DNA from: an uncultured Muribaculaceae bacterium | GTDB taxonomy: Bacteria > Bacteroidota > Bacteroidia > Bacteroidales > Muribaculaceae | Length of the DNA: 64,000 bases | Assembly: GCA_910586455.1 (NCBI GenBank) | Contig: CAJUHX010000003.1 | Span: 1-64,000 of the forward strand | Reading direction: 5' to 3' | Part shown: positions 6,640 through 15,577 of the stretch, piece after piece | Position numbering within the stretch: the stretch's first letter is position 1 | How the letters are laid out: every line of letters starts with the position of its first letter | Translations under genes and position numbers: made by a program | Notes under the pieces: generated by a model | The model's input: the letters and a program-made list of their open reading frames with translations, nothing else | What the model was told of the DNA's origin: nothing | The model's database searches: none

Positions 6640-8886
6640 TTAGTGGTCGTTGCGCTCGCGACGTGGACCACGGTCGTTGCGTTCGCCACGGTCGCGGCGG
6701 GGTCCGCGGTCGCCACCTTCGCGACGGGGACGGTCGCCACGTTCGCCACGTGGAGCACGCTGCGGTTCAACATAGCCTTCGGGCTTGGGAGTGAGCGCAC
6801 GCATCGACAGACGGTATTTACCGGTCTTCTTGTCGATTTCGATGAGTTTGACTTCCACTTTGTCGCCTTCTTTGAGGCCGCTTGCTTCCATGTCGGGCAG
6901 GCGTTCCCAGCTGATTTCCGATATGTGAAGCAGGCCGTCACGGTTGGGCATGAATTCGACGAATGCACCGAATTCCATTACGCTGCGTACTGTGCCGGCG
7001 TATGTCTTGCCTTCTTCGGGAAGTTCGACAATGCGGTTGATGAGTTCGAGGGCCTTGTCGATTGATGCTTTGTTGGCAGCAGCAACTTCGATGAAGCCGC
7101 CTTCTTCGATTTCGTCGATTGATACGCTTGCGCCTGAGGCTTCCTGAATGCCCTGGATAACTTTTCCGCCCGGGCCGATAACTGCACCGATAAGCTCTTT
7201 GGGTATGAGCATGGTGACGATGCGTGGTACGTGGGGCTTGAAGTCTTCGCGGGCTGCAGGGATGGTCTGTTCGATTATATCGAGTATGTGCAGTCGACCT
7301 TCCTTGGCCTGGTTGAGGGCTTTTTCAAGTATTTCGTAGCTGAGGCCGTCGCACTTTATGTCCATCTGGGTTGCGGTGATGCCCCGGCGGGTACCGGTTA
7401 CCTTGAAGTCCATGTCGCCGAGGTGGTCTTCGTCGCCGAGGATGTCGGAGAGGATTGCGTATTTCTGACCGTCGGAAATCAGGCCCATTGCTATACCTGC
7501 TACGGGACGTTTCATCTTCACGCCGGCGTCGAGGAGGGCGAGTGTGCCTGCGCATACGGTTGCCATCGACGATGAACCGTTCGACTCCAGAATGTCGCTT
7601 ACTATGCGGCATACGTAGGGGAAGTTGTCGGGGAACATGCGTTTGAGGGCGCGGTGCGCGAGGTTGCCGTGACCGATTTCACGACGTCCTACGCCGCGCT
7701 GGGGACGTGCTTCGCCGGTGGAGAAGGGGGGGAAGTTGTAGTGGAGCAGGAAGCGCTCGCGGCCCTGGTTGAGCACGTCGTCGAGTATTTTTTCGTCGAG
7801 TTTGGTGCCGAGTGTGGCTGTGGCGAGCGACTGTGTTTCACCGCGTGTGAAGACTGCCGATCCGTGGGGGCCGGGAATGTAGTCGACCTCGCACCAGATG
7901 GGGCGAATTTCGGTGGTCTTACGGCCGTCGAGGCGGATGCCTTCGTCGAGCACGCAGCGGCGCATGGCTTCTTTTTCCACGTCGTGGTAGTAGCGTTTTA
8001 CCAGCGGAGTTTTTTCGTCGCGTTCTTCTTCGGGGAGCGAGTCGATGTATTCCTGACATATTGCGTCGAAGGAGTCGATGCGCCAGTGTTTGTCGGCCGA
8101 GCCGGCTTTTGCAATTGCGTATGCTTTGTCGTAGCATTTGTCGTGAACGTCCTTGCGGAGTTCTTCGTCGTTTACTTCGTGGCAGTATTCGCGTTTTACG
8201 GTAGCGCCTGCAGCTTCGGCGAGTTCGAGCTGCACCTTGCACTGCTCTTTGATGGCGTCGTGTGCTGCCTTGAGGGCTGCGAGGAGGTCGGCTTCGGAAA
8301 CTTCGTTCATTTCGCCTTCCACCATCATGATGTTATCGTAAGTGGCACCGACCATGAGCTCCATGTCGGCACGCTCGAGCTGTTCGAAATTGGGGTTGAT
8401 TACGAATTCGCCGTCGATACGGGCCACACGCACTTCGCTGATGGGGCCGTTGAAGGGTATGTCGCTGACAGCAATCGCAGCTGATGCGGCCAGACCTGCC
8501 AGGGCGTCGGGCATTTCAACGCCGTCGGCTGAATACATGGTGATGTTTACGAAAGTGTCGGCATGGTAGTTGTCGGGGAACAGCGGGCGGAGCACGCGGT
8601 CAACCAGACGTGATGTGAGGATTTCGTAATCGCTTGCGCGGCCTTCGCGCTTGAGGAATCCACCGGGGAAACGACCGTTGGAAGAGAATTTTTCTTTGTA
8701 CTCTACTGTCAGAGGCATGAAGTCAACGCCTTCGCCTGCTTCCTTGGCCGAAACGACCGTGGCCAGCAGCATGGTGTTGCCCATGCGCAGCTCTACCGCT
8801 CCATCAGCCTGCTTGGCAAGTTTCCCGGTCTCCAGGGTAATTGTGCGACCGTCAGCGAGCGTGATGGTTTTCTTGATTGGGTTCAT
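6640..8886 (-). CDS. pnp: Polyribonucleotide nucleotidyltransferase (PNPase)
   Basis: 748 residues with the full family layout: two RNase PH-like domains (about 1-230 and 315-550, the second with RGGITATQMDIK-type core motifs), a KH domain (IGPGGKVIQGIQ, about 565-580) and an S1 domain (about 625-695, GAFVEFMPNRDGLLHISEIS). It degrades RNA 3' to 5' using phosphate and can add tails. The last 40 or so residues form an Arg/Gly/Asp-rich disordered tail (RGERGDRPRREGGDRGPRRD), likely an RNA-binding extension. A -7 box at 8977-8984 suggests a leader of about 85 nt, often where PNPase autoregulation acts. It is transcribed alone. Confidence 0.97.
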   Translation of the reverse strand: MNPIKKTITLADGRTITLETGKLAKQADGAVELRMGNTMLLATVVSAKEAGEGVDFMPLTVEYKEKFSSNGRFPGGFLKREGRASDYEILTSRLVDRVLRPLFPDNYHADTFVNITMYSADGVEMPDALAGLAASAAIAVSDIPFNGPISEVRVARIDGEFVINPNFEQLERADMELMVGATYDNIMMVEGEMNEVSEADLLAALKAAHDAIKEQCKVQLELAEAAGATVKREYCHEVNDEELRKDVHDKCYDKAYAIAKAGSADKHWRIDSFDAICQEYIDSLPEEERDEKTPLVKRYYHDVEKEAMRRCVLDEGIRLDGRKTTEIRPIWCEVDYIPGPHGSAVFTRGETQSLATATLGTKLDEKILDDVLNQGRERFLLHYNFPPFSTGEARPQRGVGRREIGHGNLAHRALKRMFPDNFPYVCRIVSDILESNGSSSMATVCAGTLALLDAGVKMKRPVAGIAMGLISDGQKYAILSDILGDEDHLGDMDFKVTGTRRGITATQMDIKCDGLSYEILEKALNQAKEGRLHILDIIEQTIPAAREDFKPHVPRIVTMLIPKELIGAVIGPGGKVIQGIQEASGASVSIDEIEEGGFIEVAAANKASIDKALELINRIVELPEEGKTYAGTVRSVMEFGAFVEFMPNRDGLLHISEISWERLPDMEASGLKEGDKVEVKLIEIDKKTGKYRLSMRALTPKPEGYVEPQRAPRGERGDRPRREGGDRGPRRDRGERNDRGPRRERNDH

Positions 8887-8976
8887 AAAAAATATTTATT
8901 GTTTTCTGCTAAAAAATTGTCAGCTTCGGTATTGATACAGGGGCTGTGCCTGCAATGGCATAGCTCATAAATCGCG

Positions 8977-8984
8977 CAAAGATA
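8977..8984 (-). promoter_or_regulatory. -7 box of pnp promoter
   Basis: TATCTTTG on the minus strand matches TAnnTTTG and is followed by roughly 85 nt of leader before the pnp ATG at 8886. Confidence 0.55.
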
Positions 8985-9048
8985 GGAATTTTTTGTTACA
9001 TTACCTAATTTTTATCGGCCAAACCTACTGCCATTCGTATTTTTTATG

Positions 9049-9056
9049 TACTTTTG
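9049..9056 (+). promoter_or_regulatory. -7 box of the histidine kinase gene
   Basis: TACTTTTG lies 19 nt upstream of ATG 9076. It overlaps the alternative in-frame ATG at 9046, which therefore cannot be on the transcript; this decides the start at 9076. Confidence 0.55.
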
Positions 9057-9075
9057 CGCATCCCAAACAAAAAGT

Positions 9076-11184
9076 ATGTTAAAATACGCCCTCACGACTA
9101 TAGCATTATTGCTTTCGGTCTGGACTATGTCGGTAGCCCAGCCAATAAAAGTGGACAGCTCTGTATTTCATGAACTGCAGCGCCGTCTGGCTGAAGCACC
9201 GAATTCGGCCGACAGCCTTGATATTGCAATTAATCTTTTTGACCTGAATTTCAACGAGCAGACCGGACGCTACGGCGAGATGGCCTATAGACTTGCTCTG
9301 GAGCATGGCGAGATGGCAAAGGCTATGAGCATGATTAAACAGCTGTCGTACATATACCAGAACGACCTGGAGAAGCTTGACGACCTGACGCGCCGCGCCG
9401 AAACTCTGCCCAACAGCAACGACAAGAAAGAGCTGCTCACATACCTGTCGCTGCGAAAGAGTTACTACGAGGCCTACAGCCTGTCGTCAGGGAAGCGTAA
9501 CGAGCGCATGAAAGAGCTGGCCAAAGTTTATCTGAACTCGCCCGCCGCAAACGATGACTATGAGAATATACACCGTCTGTTCGAGCTGTGCATATATCTG
9601 CACGCTATTTTCGAGCAGAGCGCCATGCTCAGCAATTATTACGACAAGCTGGGAATCTTGATTGAGCATCTGCCTGCGCACCAGACCTCGCTGCGAAACC
9701 TCTATTATTCCATGGCTTCGGTAAGCTATTCACGACAGTTCCTGCCGGAGAAGGCGGTAGATAACGACCTGCGCCTGCTCGAACACCTCAAGGAGCTGCG
9801 CAACATATATCTGCTGCAGGGGCGGCGCTATCGCACCCTCGACACGAACCTCTTTACTATCTATACCCGCATACTGTCGAATTACGAGGCTCTTACCCCC
9901 GACGAGGTACAGTCATATTACATGGCCATAAAGGAAATTGCCGACCGCAACAGCAAGATTGCCGATATTATGCAGCACTCCGAGAGGCCTCAGATTTACT
10001 ATTTCATGGCCACCCGCCAGTACGACAAGGCGTTGCCACTGCTGAAAAAGCATATCGACGAACTGGCCAACCGCAAGAACGCCATTTATTTCAACCGCGC
10101 CATGATGACTGCAGCCGATGCAATGGGCGACAACGAGGCTTATAAGAAGGCTGCATCTCTATATATGGAGTTGCTGGAGGAGTATATTCGCGACCGTACG
10201 GCCCACAACCTGGCCGAACTGGCCATTACATACGACCTCAACCAAGCAAAGTCGGATGCCGAAAAACTGCGCGACCAGCAGAAGGAGGCATCGGCGCGCA
10301 CTGACCGTACGCTGCTTGCCCTGGCGCTGGCCGCGGTGGTACTGCTGCTGATTCTTATGCTGGTGTTCATGTATCAGTGGCGCCGCAAGCGCAAGGCTTC
10401 GCTTGAACTCAAAGCTGCCGTGGACGAACTGAAACAGGAACGCGACAACCTGCAGCGCGTACAGTCCGACCTGATTATGGCCCGCGACCAGGCTAAGGCA
10501 GCCGACAGGCAGAAGGCCGACTTCATACACATGATAAGCCACCAGGTGAAGACTCCCCTGCAGGCCATTGCAGAGTACACAGGCCTGATTGTGGACTGCA
10601 TGGATGCCGAGAAGAAAAAATACCTGGGCCGTTTCGCCGAGGTGGTGCAGCTGAACACCGAACTGATAAATTCAATGATCAACGACATCACCGAGGTATC
10701 GGCCCTGGAGGCCAACGAGGTGGAGGTGCGGATTCAGCCGGCAAGCCTGCACGACATCTGCGCCATGGCAGCGGACTCTATCAGGCCGACCCTGAACGAG
10801 AAACAGAATATTGTACTCGAAACCGAGGAAGACTACACCATAGCCACCGACAGGAGGCGCCTGGAACAGATTGTGACCAACCTGCTTGAAAATGCGGTGA
10901 AGTTTTCCGACCATGGCACCATACGCGTGGCATATAAAGTTGACCAGGAGCGTAACCGCGTGGACATCAGCATCAGCGACCAGGGCATAGGCATACCGAC
11001 GGCAAAGCAGGAGGTGATTTTCGACCGCTTTGTAAAGCTCGACAACAATATGCCCGGAATGGGCCTCGGCCTGTACGTGACCCGCCTGCTGACCCGCCTT
11101 ATGGGCGGCGAAGTTCACGTCGACCGAGGCTACAAGGGCGGCGGAGCTCGCTTTGTGGTATCGCTCCGCGCCAAGAGCCTGTAA
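9076..11184 (+). CDS. Sensor histidine kinase with periplasmic helical-repeat domain
   Basis: 702 residues: a signal peptide (MLKYALTTIALLLSVWTMSVAQ), about 350 residues of helical TPR-like periplasmic sensor, one membrane helix (LLALALAAVVLLLILMLVFM), a coiled-coil linker, the HisKA dimerisation domain with SHQVKTPLQ (phospho-acceptor His), and a C-terminal ATPase domain with N box (LLENAVKFS), DQGIGIP and GMGLGL. The residue after the phospho-acceptor His is Gln, not the usual Glu. No response regulator gene is adjacent, so it is an orphan here and its output is unknown. It probably senses an envelope or nutritional cue through the periplasmic repeats. The gene is divergent from pnp and monocistronic. 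Confidence 0.9.
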   Translation: MLKYALTTIALLLSVWTMSVAQPIKVDSSVFHELQRRLAEAPNSADSLDIAINLFDLNFNEQTGRYGEMAYRLALEHGEMAKAMSMIKQLSYIYQNDLEKLDDLTRRAETLPNSNDKKELLTYLSLRKSYYEAYSLSSGKRNERMKELAKVYLNSPAANDDYENIHRLFELCIYLHAIFEQSAMLSNYYDKLGILIEHLPAHQTSLRNLYYSMASVSYSRQFLPEKAVDNDLRLLEHLKELRNIYLLQGRRYRTLDTNLFTIYTRILSNYEALTPDEVQSYYMAIKEIADRNSKIADIMQHSERPQIYYFMATRQYDKALPLLKKHIDELANRKNAIYFNRAMMTAADAMGDNEAYKKAASLYMELLEEYIRDRTAHNLAELAITYDLNQAKSDAEKLRDQQKEASARTDRTLLALALAAVVLLLILMLVFMYQWRRKRKASLELKAAVDELKQERDNLQRVQSDLIMARDQAKAADRQKADFIHMISHQVKTPLQAIAEYTGLIVDCMDAEKKKYLGRFAEVVQLNTELINSMINDITEVSALEANEVEVRIQPASLHDICAMAADSIRPTLNEKQNIVLETEEDYTIATDRRRLEQIVTNLLENAVKFSDHGTIRVAYKVDQERNRVDISISDQGIGIPTAKQEVIFDRFVKLDNNMPGMGLGLYVTRLLTRLMGGEVHVDRGYKGGGARFVVSLRAKSL

Positions 11185-11199
11185 TCAAATTCGAGGCTG

Positions 11200-12090
11200 T
11201 TAAAACAGTAGCATCAGGCCTGCCGACAGGCTTTTGAAGCGAGGCGACACATCGCCTGTAAGCACGTTCTGAGGCGAGTAGCGCACAAAAGCACTCACCG
11301 GATGCGTACCCACCACGCCAATAAAGTCGACAGTGACTTTGCGCTGTCCTACCCCGTGGAAGCATTCGCGCACTTTCTGGCCCGAGGTGTCGATCCAGCC
11401 GTTTTTTACCGAGGCATAAGTACTCACATTGAGTACAGCGCCTGCCGAAACCGACAGTTGGTTGCCAAGGATACTCACACCTGTCTTCTGCCGGTATATC
11501 AGCGGAAACTGCATTGCAAAGGTTTTTATGGCTGTGTTGCAGCCTGTGCTGCCTTCGGCCCATGGCTCAAAGCGCACGTTCATGTCGCCTGACACCATGC
11601 GGAGTCCGGCCACGGTACTGCGGTAGTTGCGCCATACAAAGCCCATACCCAACTGTACATCGGCATTCCATGGGATATTATATCGCACTCCGAGAGCATA
11701 CAGCCAGTTGATTTCAAATGACTTGGCAGGTTCCAGCTGCATCTCGTCCGGAGCACCGGGAGCGCATACCATACCCAAGCCCAGACCGCCCATGAATATA
11801 TCCCAGCGTGAGCCGCCGACTGAGGTGGCCGCAGTGATGTCCGATAGATGGAAGTTACGGCTCTGACGTGTGCGAACCATGGCATCGGGAGCGTATATCT
11901 GTGTATAATTTATGGACATGGCACTGTCGGCTGCGGTGCCGTTTATGATGTAGTTTACACCGCGGGGCGACTCGGTTATCACCACTTCGCGGACATCTGT
12001 CACTCTAATTATAGTATCGGGCTGAATTACGGAGGCCTTCACTCCGGCCGCGCAGAGAACAGTAATGGCGGCAAGTATATATTTTTTCAT
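11200..12090 (-). CDS. Outer-membrane beta-barrel protein, last gene of ECF operon
   Basis: 296 residues from ATG 12090 with signal peptide MKKYILAAITVLCAAGVKA, then alternating hydrophobic strands with Gly/aromatic-rich turns and a C-terminal aromatic residue (GLMLLF), as in small outer-membrane barrels. It resembles the gene just upstream: both start with a short segment of type VREVVITE before the barrel, and both end RYSP...SAG. The two are tandem paralogues. It closes an operon that begins with the ECF sigma factor at 14374. No enzymatic motif is visible; the role is unknown. A start at 12114 is possible but would put residues before the signal peptide. Confidence 0.7.
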   Translation of the reverse strand: MKKYILAAITVLCAAGVKASVIQPDTIIRVTDVREVVITESPRGVNYIINGTAADSAMSINYTQIYAPDAMVRTRQSRNFHLSDITAATSVGGSRWDIFMGGLGLGMVCAPGAPDEMQLEPAKSFEINWLYALGVRYNIPWNADVQLGMGFVWRNYRSTVAGLRMVSGDMNVRFEPWAEGSTGCNTAIKTFAMQFPLIYRQKTGVSILGNQLSVSAGAVLNVSTYASVKNGWIDTSGQKVRECFHGVGQRKVTVDFIGVVGTHPVSAFVRYSPQNVLTGDVSPRFKSLSAGLMLLF

Positions 12091-12103
12091 ATAAATTATG
12101 CAA

Positions 12104-13003
12104 TCAGAAAACAAAAGTTACACCAGCTGATACAAAGTCGGTCTGAGGCCCAAGGCTGCTCTTGAACAGCGACACCGGGCTGTAGCGCACATAAAGGCCT
12201 ATGATTTCTTCCCATCCGAGTGCGAAGCGCAAATCCATGCCCACAGTACGCTGATGCAGGTGTTTAAGCGTCTGGCTGTATTTGAGCGAACCGTCGGTAC
12301 TGCGATAGTTGCGAGTGGCTCTGGCCGAAAAGTTCAGCAGCATTTCCACTCCAAGGTCGAGATAGAAGTCGTGGCTGAATTTCTGATGCAGTGTCAGGGG
12401 CACGCATACCGCCCAAAGGTCGAGGCGCGACGATGCTCTGTGACATCCTTGCGGCACCGCCTCGATAAACAATACGCCGCGGTTGTCGCTGCCGAATATA
12501 TGATTGTCGTCGAGCTGCAGATTGCGGTAGAGCAAGCCCGCACCGAGTTCGAGGCCGGGCCCGCCGGCCCATGGCCGGAAACCTACGCCCAACAGCTTGC
12601 CTACGCCTATTTCCCAGCCTGTGCGGAAGCGGCCGTCGCCGTCCACCGGCACTACGGCGCCGGCAAATATATCAGCACCCAATATAGAGTAGAACATGCG
12701 GTGCCCCGGCTTTTGCACGGCATTTATAAAGGGCAGGTCGAGATTGATGCTGTCGCCGCTTATCAGGGGCTTGTCGGACCGGCTCACCTTACTGCTGTAT
12801 CTGTATGTATAAGCGGGAATATGACCCGAGGCTTTTACTTCCACCCTGATTTCTGAGGCGGATTTGTCGGCTTCGGAAGTAAGAAGCACCGACGAAATGT
12901 CGCGGAGTACAGTGATAGTGTCGACACGCTCCTGCGCCACGGCGGCGAGCGCCATCGGCAGCAGTACGGACAATGTGATAAATCGGATAAGTCGGTTATT
13001 CAT
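12104..13003 (-). CDS. Outer-membrane beta-barrel protein, paralogue of the next gene
   Basis: 299 residues with signal peptide MNNRLIRFITLSVLLPMALAAVAQ, an N-terminal segment resembling that of the gene at 11200-12090, then an amphipathic strand pattern (for example LGAGLLYRNLQLDDN and YVRYSPVSLFK) ending in the aromatic-terminated strand SAGVTFVF. The gap to the following gene is 13 bp and to the preceding one 15 bp, so they share a transcript. Function unknown; it may be an output of the ECF sigma factor encoded at the head of the operon. Confidence 0.7.
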   Translation of the reverse strand: MNNRLIRFITLSVLLPMALAAVAQERVDTITVLRDISSVLLTSEADKSASEIRVEVKASGHIPAYTYRYSSKVSRSDKPLISGDSINLDLPFINAVQKPGHRMFYSILGADIFAGAVVPVDGDGRFRTGWEIGVGKLLGVGFRPWAGGPGLELGAGLLYRNLQLDDNHIFGSDNRGVLFIEAVPQGCHRASSRLDLWAVCVPLTLHQKFSHDFYLDLGVEMLLNFSARATRNYRSTDGSLKYSQTLKHLHQRTVGMDLRFALGWEEIIGLYVRYSPVSLFKSSLGPQTDFVSAGVTFVF

Positions 13004-13018
13004 TGCAGTTGGTTTGGA

Positions 13019-13441
13019 TTACTTGAAGAAGGAATTGATTACATCGGGCTTGGCTTTGCCCTCGAGATATATCAGCACTATAGGCGAGCCTCCGCTGTAA
13101 AGTATGTAGCGGTTGAGGCCGTTGGAGTCTGTCCCGAGGTTGTAGAAGGCATAGTGCAGACGACCGTCCTTGTAGTGTACCTCGCGGTCGACGGCGCGGC
13201 GTGCGTCTTTGGCCAGGGCGTCCTCAACCTGTTTTGCCAGTGCTGGGTCGTTGGCAACGGTAAGGCTGTTGAAAAGGCTGAGCTTATATTCCTTTAGCGC
13301 GCGTCCCTGCACACAGGTGACCGACGCATTTGGATTGCCGCGCAGCGAGGTGAACAGCTTGCCCACATGCAACCCGCTCTGGGCCATGGCAGCCACAGCC
13401 ACACACATGGTGAGTGTCAGTAGAGTTAGAAGGCGTTTCAT
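13019..13441 (-). CDS. Small secreted protein of ECF operon (DUF6108-like)
   Basis: 140 residues with signal peptide MKRLLTLLTLTMCVAVAAMAQ and a mature part of about 120 residues containing short beta and helical segments (YKDGRLHYAFYNLG, RYILYSGG). Proteins of this size and pattern occur next to ECF sigma factors in Bacteroidales and are classed as DUF6108; that assignment is from memory and tentative. The start overlaps the preceding gene by 4 bp, indicating translational coupling. Periplasmic location is inferred from the signal peptide. Confidence 0.7.
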   Translation of the reverse strand: MKRLLTLLTLTMCVAVAAMAQSGLHVGKLFTSLRGNPNASVTCVQGRALKEYKLSLFNSLTVANDPALAKQVEDALAKDARRAVDREVHYKDGRLHYAFYNLGTDSNGLNRYILYSGGSPIVLIYLEGKAKPDVINSFFK

Positions 13442-13887
13442 CTTTCTGAAATTTTAAGGAGTGTTATTGAGTTTTCCAGGTCGCGGCTCACCTCGTCGGC
13501 TACAGCCGACATGTCGGCAAGCTGCGCCTGCATTATACCCAGCACCTCGTCGGGGTCCTGCACCAGTTCGGTACCCACGTAGGCAATACAGTCGGGCTGT
13601 GGCGCTGTCGGCGTGCCTGTGCCGCTGAAATAGCCTGCAATGGCACTTGTAATCAGAACTACGGCAGCTGCCGCCACGTGCTGCATCTGCAAGCCCCTGC
13701 GCCGGACGGTGTTATGGCTGCGCAGTATTGCGCTGACGCCAAGCACCGCACGGGCCTCATCTGCTTCGGGGCTCCGGAACCGGCCATCGGCGAGCATTGA
13801 GCGCAGCTGTCGCTCCTGCTCGAGTGTGGTCATACCCTCGAAGTATAATTCTATGAGTTGCTTGAGTATTTTTTCGTTATTGTCCAT
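13438..13887 (-). CDS. Membrane protein, probable anti-sigma factor
   Basis: 149 residues from MDNNEKILKQLIELY. A short cytoplasmic helical region resembling anti-sigma N-termini (LYFEGMTTLEQERQLRSML) is followed by one transmembrane helix near the middle (HVAAAAVVLITSAIAGYFSG) and a C-terminal periplasmic region. It overlaps the upstream ECF sigma gene by 11 bp, the usual arrangement of a sigma/anti-sigma pair. It lacks a recognisable zinc HxxxCxxC motif, so the assignment depends on position and topology. Confidence 0.65.
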   Translation of the reverse strand: MDNNEKILKQLIELYFEGMTTLEQERQLRSMLADGRFRSPEADEARAVLGVSAILRSHNTVRRRGLQMQHVAAAAVVLITSAIAGYFSGTGTPTAPQPDCIAYVGTELVQDPDEVLGIMQAQLADMSAVADEVSRDLENSITLLKISER

Positions 13888-14374
13888 ATCGTGCACGGTA
13901 TATGTTTCGGATAGTTTTTCGGGCTCGGCTCAGAGCCACTCTCACGGCGGTTTCGCTCATGCCGAACTCGGCGGCAATCTCATCGAAGTCATAGCCGTTG
14001 CGGTCGCGCATCACAAGAATCTCGCGGTCGCGGCTGCTGAGTTCCGAGGCAATAAGAGCATTGACAGTATTGAGCAGCTGCTGCCGTTCGGCACTGTCGT
14101 CGCCGTCGGTGGCGGCGATTGCATCGGACAATTCTGCTTCGGATCTGGCCGAGCGTCGGCGCAACTCGTCGATGCATATATTTCTCACTGCGGTAACGGC
14201 GGCACCTTCGACATGCTTTTCGCCCTTGAACGAAGACCGCTGCTTCCACAGCCGCTCGAAGGCATCCTGCAGCACATCGTCGGCCTCTTGGTCGGAGTGC
14301 AGCATCCGGGCGGCTCCGCTGTGAAGCCGCATGCGCAATCGCCCGAATACTGCTGTGAGAATATCATTCATCAT
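13877..14374 (-). CDS. ECF RNA polymerase sigma factor
   Basis: 165 residues with sigma region 2 (HSDQEADDVLQDAFERLWKQ) and region 4 (LSSRDREILVMRDRNGYDFD followed by an HTH, FGMSETAVRVALSRARKTIR). There are no additional domains, so it is a minimal ECF factor. It heads a five-gene minus-strand operon: anti-sigma candidate, small secreted protein and two outer-membrane barrels. A TAATTTTG box at 14423-14430 lies about 49 nt upstream. It probably directs an envelope-response regulon, perhaps including its own operon. Confidence 0.92.
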   Translation of the reverse strand: MMNDILTAVFGRLRMRLHSGAARMLHSDQEADDVLQDAFERLWKQRSSFKGEKHVEGAAVTAVRNICIDELRRRSARSEAELSDAIAATDGDDSAERQQLLNTVNALIASELSSRDREILVMRDRNGYDFDEIAAEFGMSETAVRVALSRARKTIRNIYRARYGQ

Positions 14375-14422
14375 TTATACTGTTTCTGCCTTATATACGG
14401 AGAGCTATGCGGATTGTTACAG

Positions 14423-14430
14423 CAAAATTA
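14423..14430 (-). promoter_or_regulatory. -7 box of first ECF sigma operon
   Basis: TAATTTTG on the minus strand, about 49 nt upstream of ATG 14374. A housekeeping-type box, suggesting basal expression independent of the ECF factor. Confidence 0.5.
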
Positions 14431-14482
14431 AAAAAAATAATGTAACTATATTTCATTGGAGGTAACGTCCTTCTGCTCAATT

Positions 14483-14512
14483 TTGCAAATTCGCTGATTT
14501 TTTGTAATTTTG
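14483..14512 (+). promoter_or_regulatory. Promoter of asd
   Basis: TTG (14483-14485), a 19-bp spacer and TAATTTTG (14505-14512): both elements match the Bacteroidetes housekeeping promoter. The leader to ATG 14544 is about 27 nt. Confidence 0.7.
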
Positions 14513-14543
14513 CAGCGAAAATCAAATATTGTTTAGAAAAAAG

Positions 14544-15545
14544 ATGAATATAGCAATTGTGGGGGCCAGCGGAGCCGTTGGCCAGGAACTACTCAAAGTG
14601 CTCGACCGACAGGACTTTCCTGTAAGCAGTTTGCGTCTGTTCGGCTCAAATCGCAGCGCCGGGCGTAAGTACTCGTACCGCGGCAGCGATATCGAAGTGG
14701 AACTTCTTGGAGCTGACCGCAATGCCTTCCGTGGCATCGACGTGGCTTTTGTATCGGCAGGCGCGTCGACTTCGCGCGAATACGCCGACATGATTACGGC
14801 CCACGGAACCGTAATGATCGATAACTCAAGCGCCTTCCGCATGGACAGAGATGTGCCTCTGGTTGTACCCGAGGTGAATCCGCAGGATGCTTTCAACGCT
14901 CCACGCAACATTATCGCCAACCCCAACTGCACCACCATACAAATGGTTGTGGCGCTCAACCCCATACACCGTTTATCGCCTGTCAGACGGGTGCATGTGG
15001 CTACTTATCAGGCCGCGAGCGGTGCCGGAGCGGCTGCTATGGACGAGCTGGTGCAGCAGCATCGCGATCTGGCCGCCGGCCGCGAGGCTGTAGTGGAGCG
15101 CTTTGCCCACCAGCTGGCATATAACGTGATTCCGCACATAGACATATTCGGCCAGGACGACTACACCAAAGAGGAGCTGAAAATGCACTTCGAAACAAAA
15201 AAAATAATGCATGCCCCCGAACTGGAGGTAAGCGCCACCTGTGTGCGGGTGCCGGTGATGCGTGCCCACAGCGAGGCTATATGGGTAAGCACCGAACGCC
15301 ATGTAAGCGTCGACGAGGCTCGCGAGGCCTTCGCTGCCGCCCCGGGTGTGGTGCTGGCCGACGATATTGCAAACAATGTGTACCCCATGCCGCTGGAACT
15401 GGCCGGCTGCGACCCTGTGTACGTAGGACGCATACGGCGCGACCTTGCCGACCCCAACGGACTGAATTTCTGGTGCGTAAGCGACCAAATCCGTAAAGGC
15501 GCGGCTCTGAATGCCGTACAGATTGCCCGGCTCCTGAACAAGTAA
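14544..15545 (+). CDS. asd: Aspartate-semialdehyde dehydrogenase
   Basis: 333 residues. An N-terminal Rossmann fold with the NADP-binding motif GASGAVGQELL, the catalytic cysteine in NPNCTTIQM (about residue 130) and the C-terminal dimerisation domain. It reduces aspartyl phosphate to aspartate semialdehyde in the shared pathway to lysine, diaminopimelate, threonine and methionine. ATG 14544 is chosen because NIAIVGASG is the conserved start of the family; a TTG at 14529 would add five residues. No other aspartate-pathway gene is adjacent. Confidence 0.96.
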   Translation: MNIAIVGASGAVGQELLKVLDRQDFPVSSLRLFGSNRSAGRKYSYRGSDIEVELLGADRNAFRGIDVAFVSAGASTSREYADMITAHGTVMIDNSSAFRMDRDVPLVVPEVNPQDAFNAPRNIIANPNCTTIQMVVALNPIHRLSPVRRVHVATYQAASGAGAAAMDELVQQHRDLAAGREAVVERFAHQLAYNVIPHIDIFGQDDYTKEELKMHFETKKIMHAPELEVSATCVRVPVMRAHSEAIWVSTERHVSVDEAREAFAAAPGVVLADDIANNVYPMPLELAGCDPVYVGRIRRDLADPNGLNFWCVSDQIRKGAALNAVQIARLLNK

Positions 15546-15577
15546 TCACACCGCACTCCCCTTAAAACCTTATTGAT

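Noticed and set aside
11193..11206. Third copy of the AAGAGGCTGTTTAAA-like sequence
   Set aside because: It differs by a missing T and overlaps a coding end; I do not count it as a copy.
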